A stretch of DNA of 58,627 nucleotides, from NCBI GenBank assembly GCA_017412765.1, contig JAFPWN010000071.1, positions 1 through 58,627 on the forward strand. The letters run 5' to 3'. Source of the stretch: Oscillospiraceae bacterium (lineage in GTDB: Bacteria > Bacillota > Clostridia > Oscillospirales > Oscillospiraceae). The first letter of the stretch is position 1. Every line of letters starts with the position of its first letter. A model generated the notes under the pieces. It was not told where the DNA came from. It did not search any database and saw only the letters and a list, made by a program, of their open reading frames with translations. Positions 17,286 through 25,221 of this stretch are shown here, in pieces. A program made the translations under genes and the position numbers.

Positions 17286-19793
17286 TTATTGATCTGATTC
17301 GTTTTCCCTCTCGGAAAAGAGCTTGTCGAGCTTATTGTAGGCAAAGCTTATTCCGAAGCACACAAGTCCCGCTCCCGCGAGAAGCAATACGTTCAGCCCC
17401 GTACCTCCGAGGTGCGGCACGTCCATAAACGCTATCTTCAGAACGTAGACGAGCATACTGACAAGCCCGAGTATCCTGAGGCTCTTCATCTTGACGGCAA
17501 AGCCAACGCAGATGAGAGCCGCCGCGACGATTATCCCCGCGACGCTGACTGTCAGCACAGCCTCGGAATCGAGAAGAAGCTGCGTTAGATAAAACACGTT
17601 GAAATTTACCGCGCAGACGTATAGTATCGCAAGCGGAAGCGATTTATATCTTATCGCGTCGTAAATGCCGGATACCGAGAGCGAGATCAGAATCACAGTT
17701 GTAAGCGCCTCGACCGGTGCTTTTTCGTTGAACAGCGCGTAGATATAGACGATAACGTGGATAAAAACGAGCGCGATATAGGTAAATATCCACGCGCATA
17801 CCGAATCCGCGTCGGTCCTGCTCATTTTTTCCATTACCGCGATTTTGTGGAAAACGATTGCAAACGAAAATACGAGAAGCTTCCACGTCACCTCAAAATC
17901 TATCGGCACCGAAGCGATAAACGCGGCTGAGAGCGCGAGAATACCGATAGTCTTTCTGAGCTTCATCTCCTTGTCAGCAAGCGTCATCACGTATTCAACT
18001 ACGCACGGAACGATAAGCGCGGCGGAGGATATCGTCCTTTCAATTTCGGTATCAGCCCAGCCGTTTTCCATATTGAACCACAGTGCGACGGCGAACGTGA
18101 CGTAAGCGCTGAGGCGGAGATAGATGTTCTTTCTTGCAGGAAGCGCCAAAAGCAGCGCCGCAGCCAGTGCCGGAACGATACCCGCGCAGCCTGAAACGCT
18201 CTGTGAGATCAGCGAGAGCGACACCGCGGCAAAAGGCGACACAGCGAGGAGGTTCTCCGCCGCCTTTCTGTCCGCCAAAAGCACCGTTCCTACGGATATC
18301 ACAAGGCTCACAGCGGCAAGGAAAATGTCCTTTACCTCCGGCGAGGCGTTCAGATATGCGGAAAACAGGTTGGACGAAGCGGTAAGAACTCCGAACGCGG
18401 CTATAAACGACGCTGCCGAGTTCACCCACCTGCCCGTGCCGTCCCGCTCCATAAGCCGGGTGCCTTCAAGCTGCAAAACGGCGGTCAGCGCTAGAAGTCC
18501 GATACTTAGCGGCAAACCTCCGTCTCCTGCGTCAAACCCGCCGTGAACGCTCCAGAGAATGAGCACAAAGGAGACCGCTCCGAAGAGAAAACCGAAAAAC
18601 GGCAATACCCTGTTTTTTCCGCGCAGAGCCATACCGAACGCGATTATCACGGCAATTATGATCAGCATACCGATCTCTCCCGTAAGCTCCATACCCTCTC
18701 TGAGCCGGAGCGCCGAGAGAAGCACGCTGACAGCGCCGCCTGAATAGGTCACGGCATAGAATACTATTGAATCAGAGCGCGTGGAGAGAATGAAGTTTAC
18801 GGCAAACCATACGAGCAGAAGCACGCCCGCGGCTAAAAGTCCGTACAGCGACCACGCCGTATTTCCTGCGACGATCGCAACGAACGCGACTGCCGCGCCC
18901 GTTCCCGTAACGCTCGACCAGAAGCCGTTTTTTACGCCGGTCCTGCGAAGATTTACCCATCCGACCGCCTCGACCGCGACGCCGCTCAGAAGTATTGCGG
19001 CGAACTTCGCGGCGCCGGGGATATACTGCCAGTAATTTCTTATCCCGAGCGCGACCGCGAGCAGAATGAGCAGTCCGGCGACTATGCCGACGCCGTACTT
19101 TCCGATACTCGATTCACTGATTGTCGGCTTTTTCGGCTCCGGTCGAGGCTGCGGCGCCGGCTGAGGCTGCACCGGCGGTCGAACCGGCTGAGCGTACCGC
19201 GTCTGCGGCTGCCGGCGATACTGAGGCTGCGGCTGATAGCCGTAGACGCGCCTCTCAAGCTCGGCAACGCGCGCCTTCAGCTCCTCTATCTCCTGCGCAG
19301 GACTCTTGATAAGAGATTTCATTACTACTCTGTATGCCGGATGATACGCTTCTCTGTACTCATCCGAGTGTGATACCATCGGGCATCCCTGCGAAATATA
19401 GTAATCGAGGTATCCGTTCAGCTCCTCGGCGCTGAACGGGAAAATATCGGCGTTCGCTCTCAGCGCTTCGAGCTTTTCTCTGAACCGGCTCATATCGCCG
19501 CGGTGCATTTCGGCGCTTCGTATAAAAAGCTCATTAAGCGTTTCCGGCGAAAACTCCGTCGAAGCGAGATTTACTCTGACGATATCGTTGCCTATGTCCT
19601 CAAATTGCGGTACCTCCGGGTTTTTTGCAGTCTCCGACTGTTCTTTTCTTATATAATTCAGGCTCCAGTCGTAGTCAACGATGAGGTGGCCGCCGCCGAA
19701 TTCGTTCTGATAAACAAGCTTCACAGCGTCCTGCGGGCGCATAAGCGGATATTTTTCTGCGTGTGCTCTGAGAATTTTTATCAGTTCATCCAT
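17286..19793 (-). CDS. DUF2339 polytopic membrane protein with fused N-terminal domain
   Basis: An 835-residue protein starting at ATG 19793 (AAAGGGGGA upstream); a longer reading frame from 20003 overlaps the promoter and is not used. Residues 1-150 are a soluble domain with the box QDAVKLVYQNEFGGGHL; I recall similar stand-alone clostridial hypotheticals but cannot name the family. A short coiled coil (about 160-180) and a Pro/Gln/Arg-rich linker (180-220) lead into about 20 membrane segments typical of DUF2339. Function is unknown. It is transcribed alone, divergently from cotJAB. Confidence 0.78.
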   Translation of the reverse strand: MDELIKILRAHAEKYPLMRPQDAVKLVYQNEFGGGHLIVDYDWSLNYIRKEQSETAKNPEVPQFEDIGNDIVRVNLASTEFSPETLNELFIRSAEMHRGDMSRFREKLEALRANADIFPFSAEELNGYLDYYISQGCPMVSHSDEYREAYHPAYRVVMKSLIKSPAQEIEELKARVAELERRVYGYQPQPQYRRQPQTRYAQPVRPPVQPQPAPQPRPEPKKPTISESSIGKYGVGIVAGLLILLAVALGIRNYWQYIPGAAKFAAILLSGVAVEAVGWVNLRRTGVKNGFWSSVTGTGAAVAFVAIVAGNTAWSLYGLLAAGVLLLVWFAVNFILSTRSDSIVFYAVTYSGGAVSVLLSALRLREGMELTGEIGMLIIIAVIIAFGMALRGKNRVLPFFGFLFGAVSFVLILWSVHGGFDAGDGGLPLSIGLLALTAVLQLEGTRLMERDGTGRWVNSAASFIAAFGVLTASSNLFSAYLNASPEVKDIFLAAVSLVISVGTVLLADRKAAENLLAVSPFAAVSLSLISQSVSGCAGIVPALAAALLLALPARKNIYLRLSAYVTFAVALWFNMENGWADTEIERTISSAALIVPCVVEYVMTLADKEMKLRKTIGILALSAAFIASVPIDFEVTWKLLVFSFAIVFHKIAVMEKMSRTDADSVCAWIFTYIALVFIHVIVYIYALFNEKAPVEALTTVILISLSVSGIYDAIRYKSLPLAILYVCAVNFNVFYLTQLLLDSEAVLTVSVAGIIVAAALICVGFAVKMKSLRILGLVSMLVYVLKIAFMDVPHLGGTGLNVLLLAGAGLVCFGISFAYNKLDKLFSERENESDQ

Positions 19794-19820
19794 GAAAATA
19801 TCCCCCTTTCGTGTGTCTTT

Positions 19821-19850
19821 ATTATAGCCACGTCCGCAATAAAAAGTCAA
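19821..19850 (-). promoter_or_regulatory. promoter of the DUF2339 gene
   Basis: TTGACT (19850-19845) and TATAAT (19826-19821) on the minus strand with an 18-bp spacer, 28 bp before the start codon. Confidence 0.78.
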
Positions 19851-19890
19851 CGCCCGCCGTACAGACGGTATCTTAAGCGCGACGGACGGT

Positions 19891-19916
19891 ACGAAAGGAA
19901 CTTTAAAGCATAGAAT
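19891..19916 (+). promoter_or_regulatory. possible mother-cell sigma (SigE/SigK-type) promoter of cotJ
   Basis: CATAGAAT at 19909-19916 resembles the CATAnnnT -10 box of SigE/SigK promoters, and AC at 19891-19892 lies 16 bp upstream, as in SigK -35 elements. No sigma-A-like boxes are seen in front of cotJAB. In Bacillus cotJ is mother-cell expressed. The assignment is tentative. Confidence 0.4.
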
Positions 19917-19953
19917 GAAAAGGGCAAAGCCCCAGGAATAGGAGTGATAACAC

Positions 19954-20430
19954 TTGGACGAAAAGAAAGAGCCGATGAACGATAACGGCACTGACGAATG
20001 CACATGGCGCTTCGGTGAGCTGCCTGCCTGCGCTCCGCTGTCCGTTCCCTACGTTCCGGTGCAGAAGGACGATGAGCCGCGCTACTCCCCCGCCGACGCG
20101 CTGAGCCGCGGCACGCTGTTTCCCGGTCTTGAGCTGCCCTTCAAGAACACCGTAAACCGCACGAATCCCTACGCCGGCACTCCGCTCGGCGAGGTCATGG
20201 CGCTCCGCTTTATGGTAAATGAGCTCCAGCTCTATCTCGATACCCATAAGGACGACAAGGACGCCTTCAAGCTCATGAAGGACACCATAACCCTCTCAAA
20301 AGAGGCAAACAAACGCTTTACCGAGCGCTTCGGGCCGCTGTCTGTCTACGACCTTGAGGATATGGACTCCTACGAGTGGATCGAAGGCCCGTGGCCGTGG
20401 GAGTTCAATCAGAGAGGAGCGACCGCCTGA
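19954..20430 (+). CDS. cotJA-cotJB: CotJA-CotJB fusion spore-coat protein
   Basis: A 158-residue protein. Residues about 20-65 match CotJA (YVPVQK, then LSRGTLFPGLELPF). Residues about 75-158 match CotJB (MVNELQLYLDTHKDDKDAF, the RFGPLSVYD box and the C-terminal GPWPWE). In Bacillus and most Clostridia these are two genes, and here they form one frame. The start is TTG at 19954 with ATAGGAGTG upstream. The stop overlaps the cotJC start (TGATG). The product should be an inner spore-coat component made in the mother cell, assembling with CotJC. Confidence 0.85.
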   Translation: MDEKKEPMNDNGTDECTWRFGELPACAPLSVPYVPVQKDDEPRYSPADALSRGTLFPGLELPFKNTVNRTNPYAGTPLGEVMALRFMVNELQLYLDTHKDDKDAFKLMKDTITLSKEANKRFTERFGPLSVYDLEDMDSYEWIEGPWPWEFNQRGATA

Positions 20431-20621
20431 TGTTCAGCTATACTAAGAGCCTGCAATATCCCGTAAAGATCCGCAGCACGAATCCCGCGCTTGCGAAGTT
20501 TATTATCAGTCAGTACGGAGGTCCGGATGGCGAGCTTGGCGCTTCCCTGCGCTATCTGAGCCAGCGGTTTTCCATGCCGTATCCCGAGCTGAGAGGTCTC
20601 CTTACCGATATAGGTACAGAG
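20430..20621 (+). CDS. cotJC: cotJC, 5' part (codons 1-64), interrupted by a mobile element
   Basis: These 64 codons match the N-terminus of CotJC-type manganese catalase (LQYPVKI, ISQYGGPDGELGA, RYLSQRFSMPY, GLLTDIGTE). E35 in GELGA is the first metal ligand of the family. The frame then runs into the mobile element and ends in unrelated sequence at 20798. The remaining 134 codons, starting with the exact next residue, are at 25221-25625. Joining them gives a 198-residue protein of the normal family length with no residue lost, so this is a reversible interruption rather than decay. The unjoined fragment lacks the other metal ligands and cannot be active. Confidence 0.93.
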
Positions 20622-20632
20622 GGGTCAGAATG
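20605..20632. promoter_or_regulatory. left attachment site of the cotJC element
   Basis: It contains the 12-bp core TAGGTACAGAGG (20611-20622), shared exactly with the right end, followed by the inner arm GGGGTCAGAATG (20621-20632). The arm overlaps the recombinase stop codon (20627-20625). CCGA precedes the core at both ends. Confidence 0.85.
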
Positions 20633-22103
20633 GCGAAAAGGCGATCGGTTCCGGAAGGGATTTCAGCTTCACCTCGATCCTGCCGTCCTTACAGACCGTC
20701 ATGCGTTCAAGAAGCGCTCTGTAAAAGCTCTCCCTGTCCGTATCTCCGTTTACTATCTCCGTGACCTTTTCTCTCAGATTCTCGCCGCAGGACTCTGAAA
20801 TACTCCCGAGCTTCTCTCTGAGCGCCTTTATTTCACAGTCATATCGTCCCTTCATCAGGCGCATCTCTTCTTCCGTAATAGTTCCGGAAAAGAAGCTGTC
20901 GAGAACCGCCTCTTTTTTTCTGTTCAGCCTTTCTATCTCAAGCCTCAGCTTATCCGCGCTATCTTTGCCCGAATTGACCGCCTCGGAGGCAAGAATAGTC
21001 AGCTCCCGGATAAGTTCATCGTAATTTAATTCGAGAGAGGCGATCGCTTTTTTCATTATCTCCATCGCCTTATCGTCTCTTATCCCTCTGCCTATCCCGC
21101 AGCCCTTTACACCGCTTTTCACCGCCGCAGAACAGTACCAGCGCCGTACTGCGCCTTTTTTACAGCGCGGGACAAAGCTCGCTCCGCACTCTCCGCATAT
21201 TATTTTCCCCGAGAACGCATATCTGTTTGAATGACCGGACGAATATTTGCCGCGGAGATTGCGCTTTTCAAGCTCTTTCTGCACTTCATTCCACAGCTCG
21301 CGGTCGATTATAGGCTCATGGTGATTGTTGATCACAACAAGCGGCTCCTCGCCGTGGTTATACTTTTTTTCGTGAGAGAGATAATCCGGCGTTATCGTCT
21401 TTTTCTGAACGAGGTCGCCTGCGTATTTTTCGTTTTTCAGGAGCTTTATTATATACGCTCTCCTCCAGTGAGTATTTCCGGCTCGAGTTCTGAATCCTGA
21501 TTTTTCAAGCTCGCGCGAGATAGCGGATGCGCTCTTTTTCTCTACCCCGTATTTATAAAAAATCAGCCTCACGAGCTCTGCCTCGTCGGGATCTATTGTT
21601 ATTTTTCCGTTCTTCACGTCGTAACCGAGGAGCGACCTGCCGAAAACTACGCCGCGCTCCATCTGCCTCGTCTGTCCCCACTTGACGCGCGCGGAGGTCT
21701 TTCGGCTCTCCTCCTGAGCTATCGAGCCCATGATCGAAAGCCGAAGCTCCGCGTCCGGCTCAAGCGTGCTTATCCCGTCGCTCATAAAAATAACTCCCAC
21801 ACCCAGGGCTCTCAGCTCTCGGGTGTAGGAGATTGTGTCAAGTATATTGCGGGAAAAGCGGCTGACCTCCTTCGTAACGATCAGCTCGAACAAGCCCTCC
21901 CGCGCGTCCTCGATCATTCGGTTGAACTGAGCGCGATTTTTCGTGGAGGTGCCTGTGATCCCCTCGTCGGCGTAGGTGCGGTAATGCTCCCACTCCGGTT
22001 TTCTGTCGATATATTCCTTAAAGTATCTCTGCTGCGCCTCAAAAGAATTCGCTTGATCGTCCTTTTCCGTTGAAACGCGGCAGTAAACCGCAACTTTTAT
22101 CAT
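20625..22103 (-). CDS. large serine recombinase (site-specific, SpoIVCA-like)
   Basis: A 492-residue protein. The resolvase domain (about 1-145) has catalytic Ser11 in YCRVSTE and the SRFSRN arginine box. A recombinase domain (about 155-270) and a zinc ribbon (CGECGASF...WYC, about 295-325) follow, then a coiled coil near 375-400 as in large serine integrases. It should cut at both ends of the surrounding element and join the flanks. The ATG 22103 has GAGAGGTG upstream. Its 3' end reaches into the left attachment arm, 3 bp from the core. The promoter is unclear; a sporulation-specific one would be expected if excision is developmental. Confidence 0.95.
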   Translation of the reverse strand: MIKVAVYCRVSTEKDDQANSFEAQQRYFKEYIDRKPEWEHYRTYADEGITGTSTKNRAQFNRMIEDAREGLFELIVTKEVSRFSRNILDTISYTRELRALGVGVIFMSDGISTLEPDAELRLSIMGSIAQEESRKTSARVKWGQTRQMERGVVFGRSLLGYDVKNGKITIDPDEAELVRLIFYKYGVEKKSASAISRELEKSGFRTRAGNTHWRRAYIIKLLKNEKYAGDLVQKKTITPDYLSHEKKYNHGEEPLVVINNHHEPIIDRELWNEVQKELEKRNLRGKYSSGHSNRYAFSGKIICGECGASFVPRCKKGAVRRWYCSAAVKSGVKGCGIGRGIRDDKAMEIMKKAIASLELNYDELIRELTILASEAVNSGKDSADKLRLEIERLNRKKEAVLDSFFSGTITEEEMRLMKGRYDCEIKALREKLGSISESCGENLREKVTEIVNGDTDRESFYRALLERMTVCKDGRIEVKLKSLPEPIAFSPF

Positions 22104-22159
22104 ATCATCACCTCTCGAAAACTGTCATCTCTCCCTTCTTTTGTAAAAAGATTATAAAA

Positions 22160-23953
22160 TCAGACCGTGATAATAAGGTTATTCGTATTCATCGTATTAG
22201 TATAGGAAATATCCTTCGCAAGCTTCATGACAATGCGAATGCCGATATTTTTCTCCGGATGCTCGGGATCGAACGACCACTTCTGTGCCTTTTCGCAGAG
22301 GTCGAACTTCTCGCAGTCGTCGCGCATACGCAGTATGACGTTCTCACCCTTGACAAGAACGCGCACGTCGAGGTGGTGCGGCTTGTCGCCCGTAAAGCCG
22401 TGTTCGATGACGTTTCCCGCCATCTCCTCGACGCAGAGCGCAAGCCTGTTGGATTCCTTGCTGCCGAGCTTATGCTCCATGCAGAAGCCGCTGACGTCCT
22501 CCGAAAAAGCCACTACCTCATCCATCGTATTGAGCGAGCGCTCGATTCGATCCTCCTCCGGCACGCCGAAGTCGCTCTTGAGCATCATGTGCGAGGCAAG
22601 ACCGTGACGCGTCTCGTCCTTCCTGACGGCGGCGATGATAAAAAGCACGAGGCTCAGGATCGCCTGACCGCAGAAATACGAGAGCCAGATGCCCATCGCG
22701 CCGAACGCCGAGCTGAGCAGGAACGCCGCGGCAGCCGTGAAAGCGACCTCAATGCCAATGTTTACTATAGTTGAAGCGAAGATCCTCGTTATCGCCTGCA
22801 GGTAATTTGCGCACATGACGTTGAACGCGAAGAACGGCAGCGCGAAGGAGTAGCAGCGGATCGCATCGACCGTCATATTCTGAGTATTTCCTGCCTCGGG
22901 GACAAACAGCGAGGCTATGAACGGCGCGGCAAGGAATACCGCGACGGAGATAGCGGTAACTCCGATGAGGATATCCGAAAGCGCTGTTTTAACGACCTCC
23001 TCAAGACCTTTTTCATCCTGTTCTCCGACCATCATGCCGCCCATTATCGAAACTGCGCCGCCGATGCCCCAGCCGAGAGAAGTGATTGTGAACGAGAGAG
23101 TGCTCTGTGCAGAGAGCGCCGTGACGCCGGTGCTGCCGATAAGAGAGAGCACGAGAGTGTTCATAAAAATCGGAAGCAGCGTGCGGCTCAGCATACATAC
23201 GGCGCGCGGAAGTCCGCCCTTTGTAAGGTCGCGGAGCTTGTCAAAGCGGATCGCGGAGAACGAGAAGCGGAACAGACCGCTCTTTTTCGTAAAGTGAGTC
23301 AGAATGATGATGAACGCGATTATATGGCTTGCAGAGCTTGCAAGCGCCATTCCGTAGACTCCGCCGTGGAATACGTAGACGTTCAGAAGATCTCCGATAA
23401 CGTCCGTGACAGCCATGAGCGCGGAGGCGATCTGCGGTCTTTTAGTATCGCCGTCGAGCTGGAGTATCGGCGTCAGAATGACGAAGAAAACGAGTGCCGG
23501 CGCGCCGATCACGACGCCGCGCAGATAATTGACAGTCTCTCTGTGAAGATCGACGGCGTCAGCCTTTGCACCGAAAAGGCTTGCGACAGCGTCCGGAAAC
23601 AGAAGTCCGATAATCGTAATAGTAACGGAAAGAATGGCTCCGATAAAGACGGTAAGCGAGAAAACGGCGCTCGTCTCCTTTGAGTCGCCCCTGCCGATCG
23701 CGCTCGTGCACATCGCGGTGCAGCCTATCATAAGTATTCCGCTGATAATGCTGAGAATACTGAAATAAGGGAGGCAGACGCCAACCGTGGCGAGCTCTAT
23801 CTGACCGAGGCTGAAACCGGTGATAATGCCGTCAATAAGGGATGACAGCGCGCCGGAAAGCTCCGCGATCATCATCGTTATCATCGTGGTCTGGAACAGT
23901 CTGCGAATGATCGAATCATTTTTAGCCGTTTTCGATTTTATTTCAGCGCTCAT
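22160..23953 (-). CDS. MATE-family transporter fused to anti-sigma-type HATPase domain
   Basis: A 597-residue protein starting at ATG 23953 (GAGGAG 8 nt upstream; a GTG six codons earlier lacks a site). Residues about 15-440 form 12 membrane segments of the MATE/DinF type. Residues about 470-597 are a histidine-kinase-like ATPase domain of the RsbW/SpoIIAB kind: N-box LCVEEMAGNVIEHG with Glu and Asn present, RMRDDCEKFD, and a weak GIRIVMKLA G-box. A drug/Na+ efflux fold coupled to a cytosolic anti-sigma-like kinase is unusual. It lies inside the cotJC element, 14 bp after the HD gene. Substrate unknown. Confidence 0.85.
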   Translation of the reverse strand: MSAEIKSKTAKNDSIIRRLFQTTMITMMIAELSGALSSLIDGIITGFSLGQIELATVGVCLPYFSILSIISGILMIGCTAMCTSAIGRGDSKETSAVFSLTVFIGAILSVTITIIGLLFPDAVASLFGAKADAVDLHRETVNYLRGVVIGAPALVFFVILTPILQLDGDTKRPQIASALMAVTDVIGDLLNVYVFHGGVYGMALASSASHIIAFIIILTHFTKKSGLFRFSFSAIRFDKLRDLTKGGLPRAVCMLSRTLLPIFMNTLVLSLIGSTGVTALSAQSTLSFTITSLGWGIGGAVSIMGGMMVGEQDEKGLEEVVKTALSDILIGVTAISVAVFLAAPFIASLFVPEAGNTQNMTVDAIRCYSFALPFFAFNVMCANYLQAITRIFASTIVNIGIEVAFTAAAAFLLSSAFGAMGIWLSYFCGQAILSLVLFIIAAVRKDETRHGLASHMMLKSDFGVPEEDRIERSLNTMDEVVAFSEDVSGFCMEHKLGSKESNRLALCVEEMAGNVIEHGFTGDKPHHLDVRVLVKGENVILRMRDDCEKFDLCEKAQKWSFDPEHPEKNIGIRIVMKLAKDISYTNTMNTNNLIITV

Positions 23954-23967
23954 TTTTATCTCCTCTC

Positions 23968-24837
23968 TCACTCTTGCCAGGGCAGAATAACGACTTTCGA
24001 CTGAGCTATGCGGAATTCAGAACGCTTTTCACTGACGTCGCGGCAATAATCAAGGGTATGCTGTATCTTTTCCGCAAGCTCCTCGATAAGCGGGATATAC
24101 TCCGGCGACTTTGGCTTTGTCAGAAGCGCGATACTGTCCTCACGAATCTCCACCCTGCGGATGGATTCGTGCTTTCCGAACTCATGGACGCTGACGGCAT
24201 CGGTGTACTTCGAAGTATCGAATAAAAGCTCGGGATTGCGATCCGATGCTACGTCGATCTCATCGGCAAGCCTCACGATCGCGGAAAGATACGCCGTTCT
24301 TATGACTCCGTACTCACTTTCAAGATCGGGGTACTCCTTTTCATCATAAAGATCGGTCTTGCGGTGGCCGCGTGAAACCTGAATTATCGCAAAAAGCATC
24401 TCCTCGTTCGGAATATCGAACAGCGAGGCATATTTTCTTATGAACAGCCCGCTGTATTCATTGTGAAAGGCGCGCGTGACGTTTCGCGTGTCATCCAGCG
24501 AATGGGTCTGAAGATAATCTCCGAAATCTATCTCCCTGGAGAAAAGCTCATAGTCCTTTGCGTTAACGCCCATTCCTATATCGTGGAGATAGCAGCCCAT
24601 GATGATAACGTAGCACTCCGCGGCGCTCAGCTTCTCAGCCTGGCTCGTACCTACAAGCTTGTTGCAGAAATCGAGAACGTCCATGCTGTGCAGAATGGAG
24701 TGATCGGTAAAGTCCGGAAAGCGCGGAAGATATGATTCAAGCATATTCTGAAGGACAAATGCGCTTTCCTTTGTTCTCTGATGCAGCTCCGGCGATAATT
24801 TCATGAGCCTTCTTTCCAAAAGGAAGTCTTCGATCAT
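23968..24837 (-). CDS. HD-domain protein (putative metal-dependent phosphohydrolase)
   Basis: A 289-residue cytosolic protein. Residues about 40-110 carry HSILHSMDV and GCYLHDIGMG, the H...HD metal-ligand pattern of HD hydrolases. Residues 165-200 contain LSAIVRLADEIDVASDR, a third helix seen in HD/ATPase-type proteins, and the rest is alpha/beta. The substrate cannot be told. It is upstream of, and probably co-transcribed with, the MATE-HATPase gene. Its place inside the excisable element suggests a paired signalling function with that protein. Confidence 0.75.
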   Translation of the reverse strand: MIEDFLLERRLMKLSPELHQRTKESAFVLQNMLESYLPRFPDFTDHSILHSMDVLDFCNKLVGTSQAEKLSAAECYVIIMGCYLHDIGMGVNAKDYELFSREIDFGDYLQTHSLDDTRNVTRAFHNEYSGLFIRKYASLFDIPNEEMLFAIIQVSRGHRKTDLYDEKEYPDLESEYGVIRTAYLSAIVRLADEIDVASDRNPELLFDTSKYTDAVSVHEFGKHESIRRVEIREDSIALLTKPKSPEYIPLIEELAEKIQHTLDYCRDVSEKRSEFRIAQSKVVILPWQE

Positions 24838-24921
24838 TTAGCTCAGCTCTCTTTCGTGAGGATCAGTCATAAATATTTTGTATAATTATATCATATTGTT
24901 ACGAAAAATGAAATATATTAG

Positions 24922-25095
24922 TTAAATTTTATTTCTGAGCTTCTCGACGGCGTATCTGAATTGCGTATCGTTCAGGCTCCCGCTGTCCTTCAGAGAGAGC
25001 AAAACGGCCTTTTTATACTCAAAAAGGAACTCTTTTGATACATTTGCCCCGATTTTACCAGCCCCGGAAACCGCTTTATCTTCTATACGCGTCAC
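24922..25095 (-). CDS. small SHOCT-like protein (57 aa)
   Basis: A minus-strand frame starting GTG at 25095, with GGAGGGGG directly before it, and ending TAA at 24922. The C-terminal half reads KAVLLSLKDSGSLND then TQFRYAVEKLRNKI, the short helix-hairpin-helix pattern of SHOCT-like peptides found in many mobile elements. It lies between the HD gene and the right attachment site, filling an otherwise gene-free stretch. It could be an accessory factor such as a recombination directionality factor, or a nucleic-acid-binding regulator; both are guesses. The ribosome-site spacing is poor. Confidence 0.55.
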   Translation of the reverse strand: MTRIEDKAVSGAGKIGANVSKEFLFEYKKAVLLSLKDSGSLNDTQFRYAVEKLRNKI

Positions 25096-25193
25096 CCCCC
25101 TCCACAGGAGAGTTTATGCGCGCAAAACGCCGTTTTATTTCATTTTACATCTCTCATCCGGGCGGCAAGGAAAAAGAATTAAGCTCCCCTCCT

Positions 25194-25221
25194 CATTTTG
25201 ACCCCGACGTAGGTACAGAGG
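25194..25221. promoter_or_regulatory. right attachment site of the cotJC element
   Basis: The inner arm CATTTTGACCCC (25194-25205) is followed by GACG and the 12-bp core TAGGTACAGAGG (25210-25221). The arm is the inverted complement, 11 of 12, of the left inner arm at 20621-20632. Confidence 0.85.

Larger units (their letters stand above)
20613..25212. mobile_element. skin-like integrated element interrupting cotJC (about 4.6 kb)
   Basis: Bounded by a 12-bp direct repeat, with 4599 bp between equivalent positions of the two cores. It carries, all on the minus strand, a small SHOCT-like gene, an HD-domain gene, a MATE-anti-sigma fusion and a large serine recombinase at the left end. Putting right end and left end together, as in an excised circle, gives CATTTTGACCCC-14 bp-GGGGTCAGAATG, an 11/12 inverted repeat centred on a non-palindromic GG. 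This is the layout of a serine-integrase attP. Excision restores the coding frame exactly. Known analogues are sigK/skin and spsM/SP-beta. Confidence 0.9.

Noticed and set aside
17286-20003. 905-codon version of the DUF2339 gene
   Set aside because: The first 70 codons cross the promoter and lack a ribosome site. ATG 19793 has a strong one and starts the conserved domain.
20430-20798. cotJC as a decayed pseudogene or frameshift
   Set aside because: Both parts are intact and meet residue-perfectly at a 12-bp repeat with a recombinase gene between them.
20613-25212. Intein or group II intron in cotJC
   Set aside because: No reverse transcriptase, no splicing domain in frame, and the insert genes are on the opposite strand.
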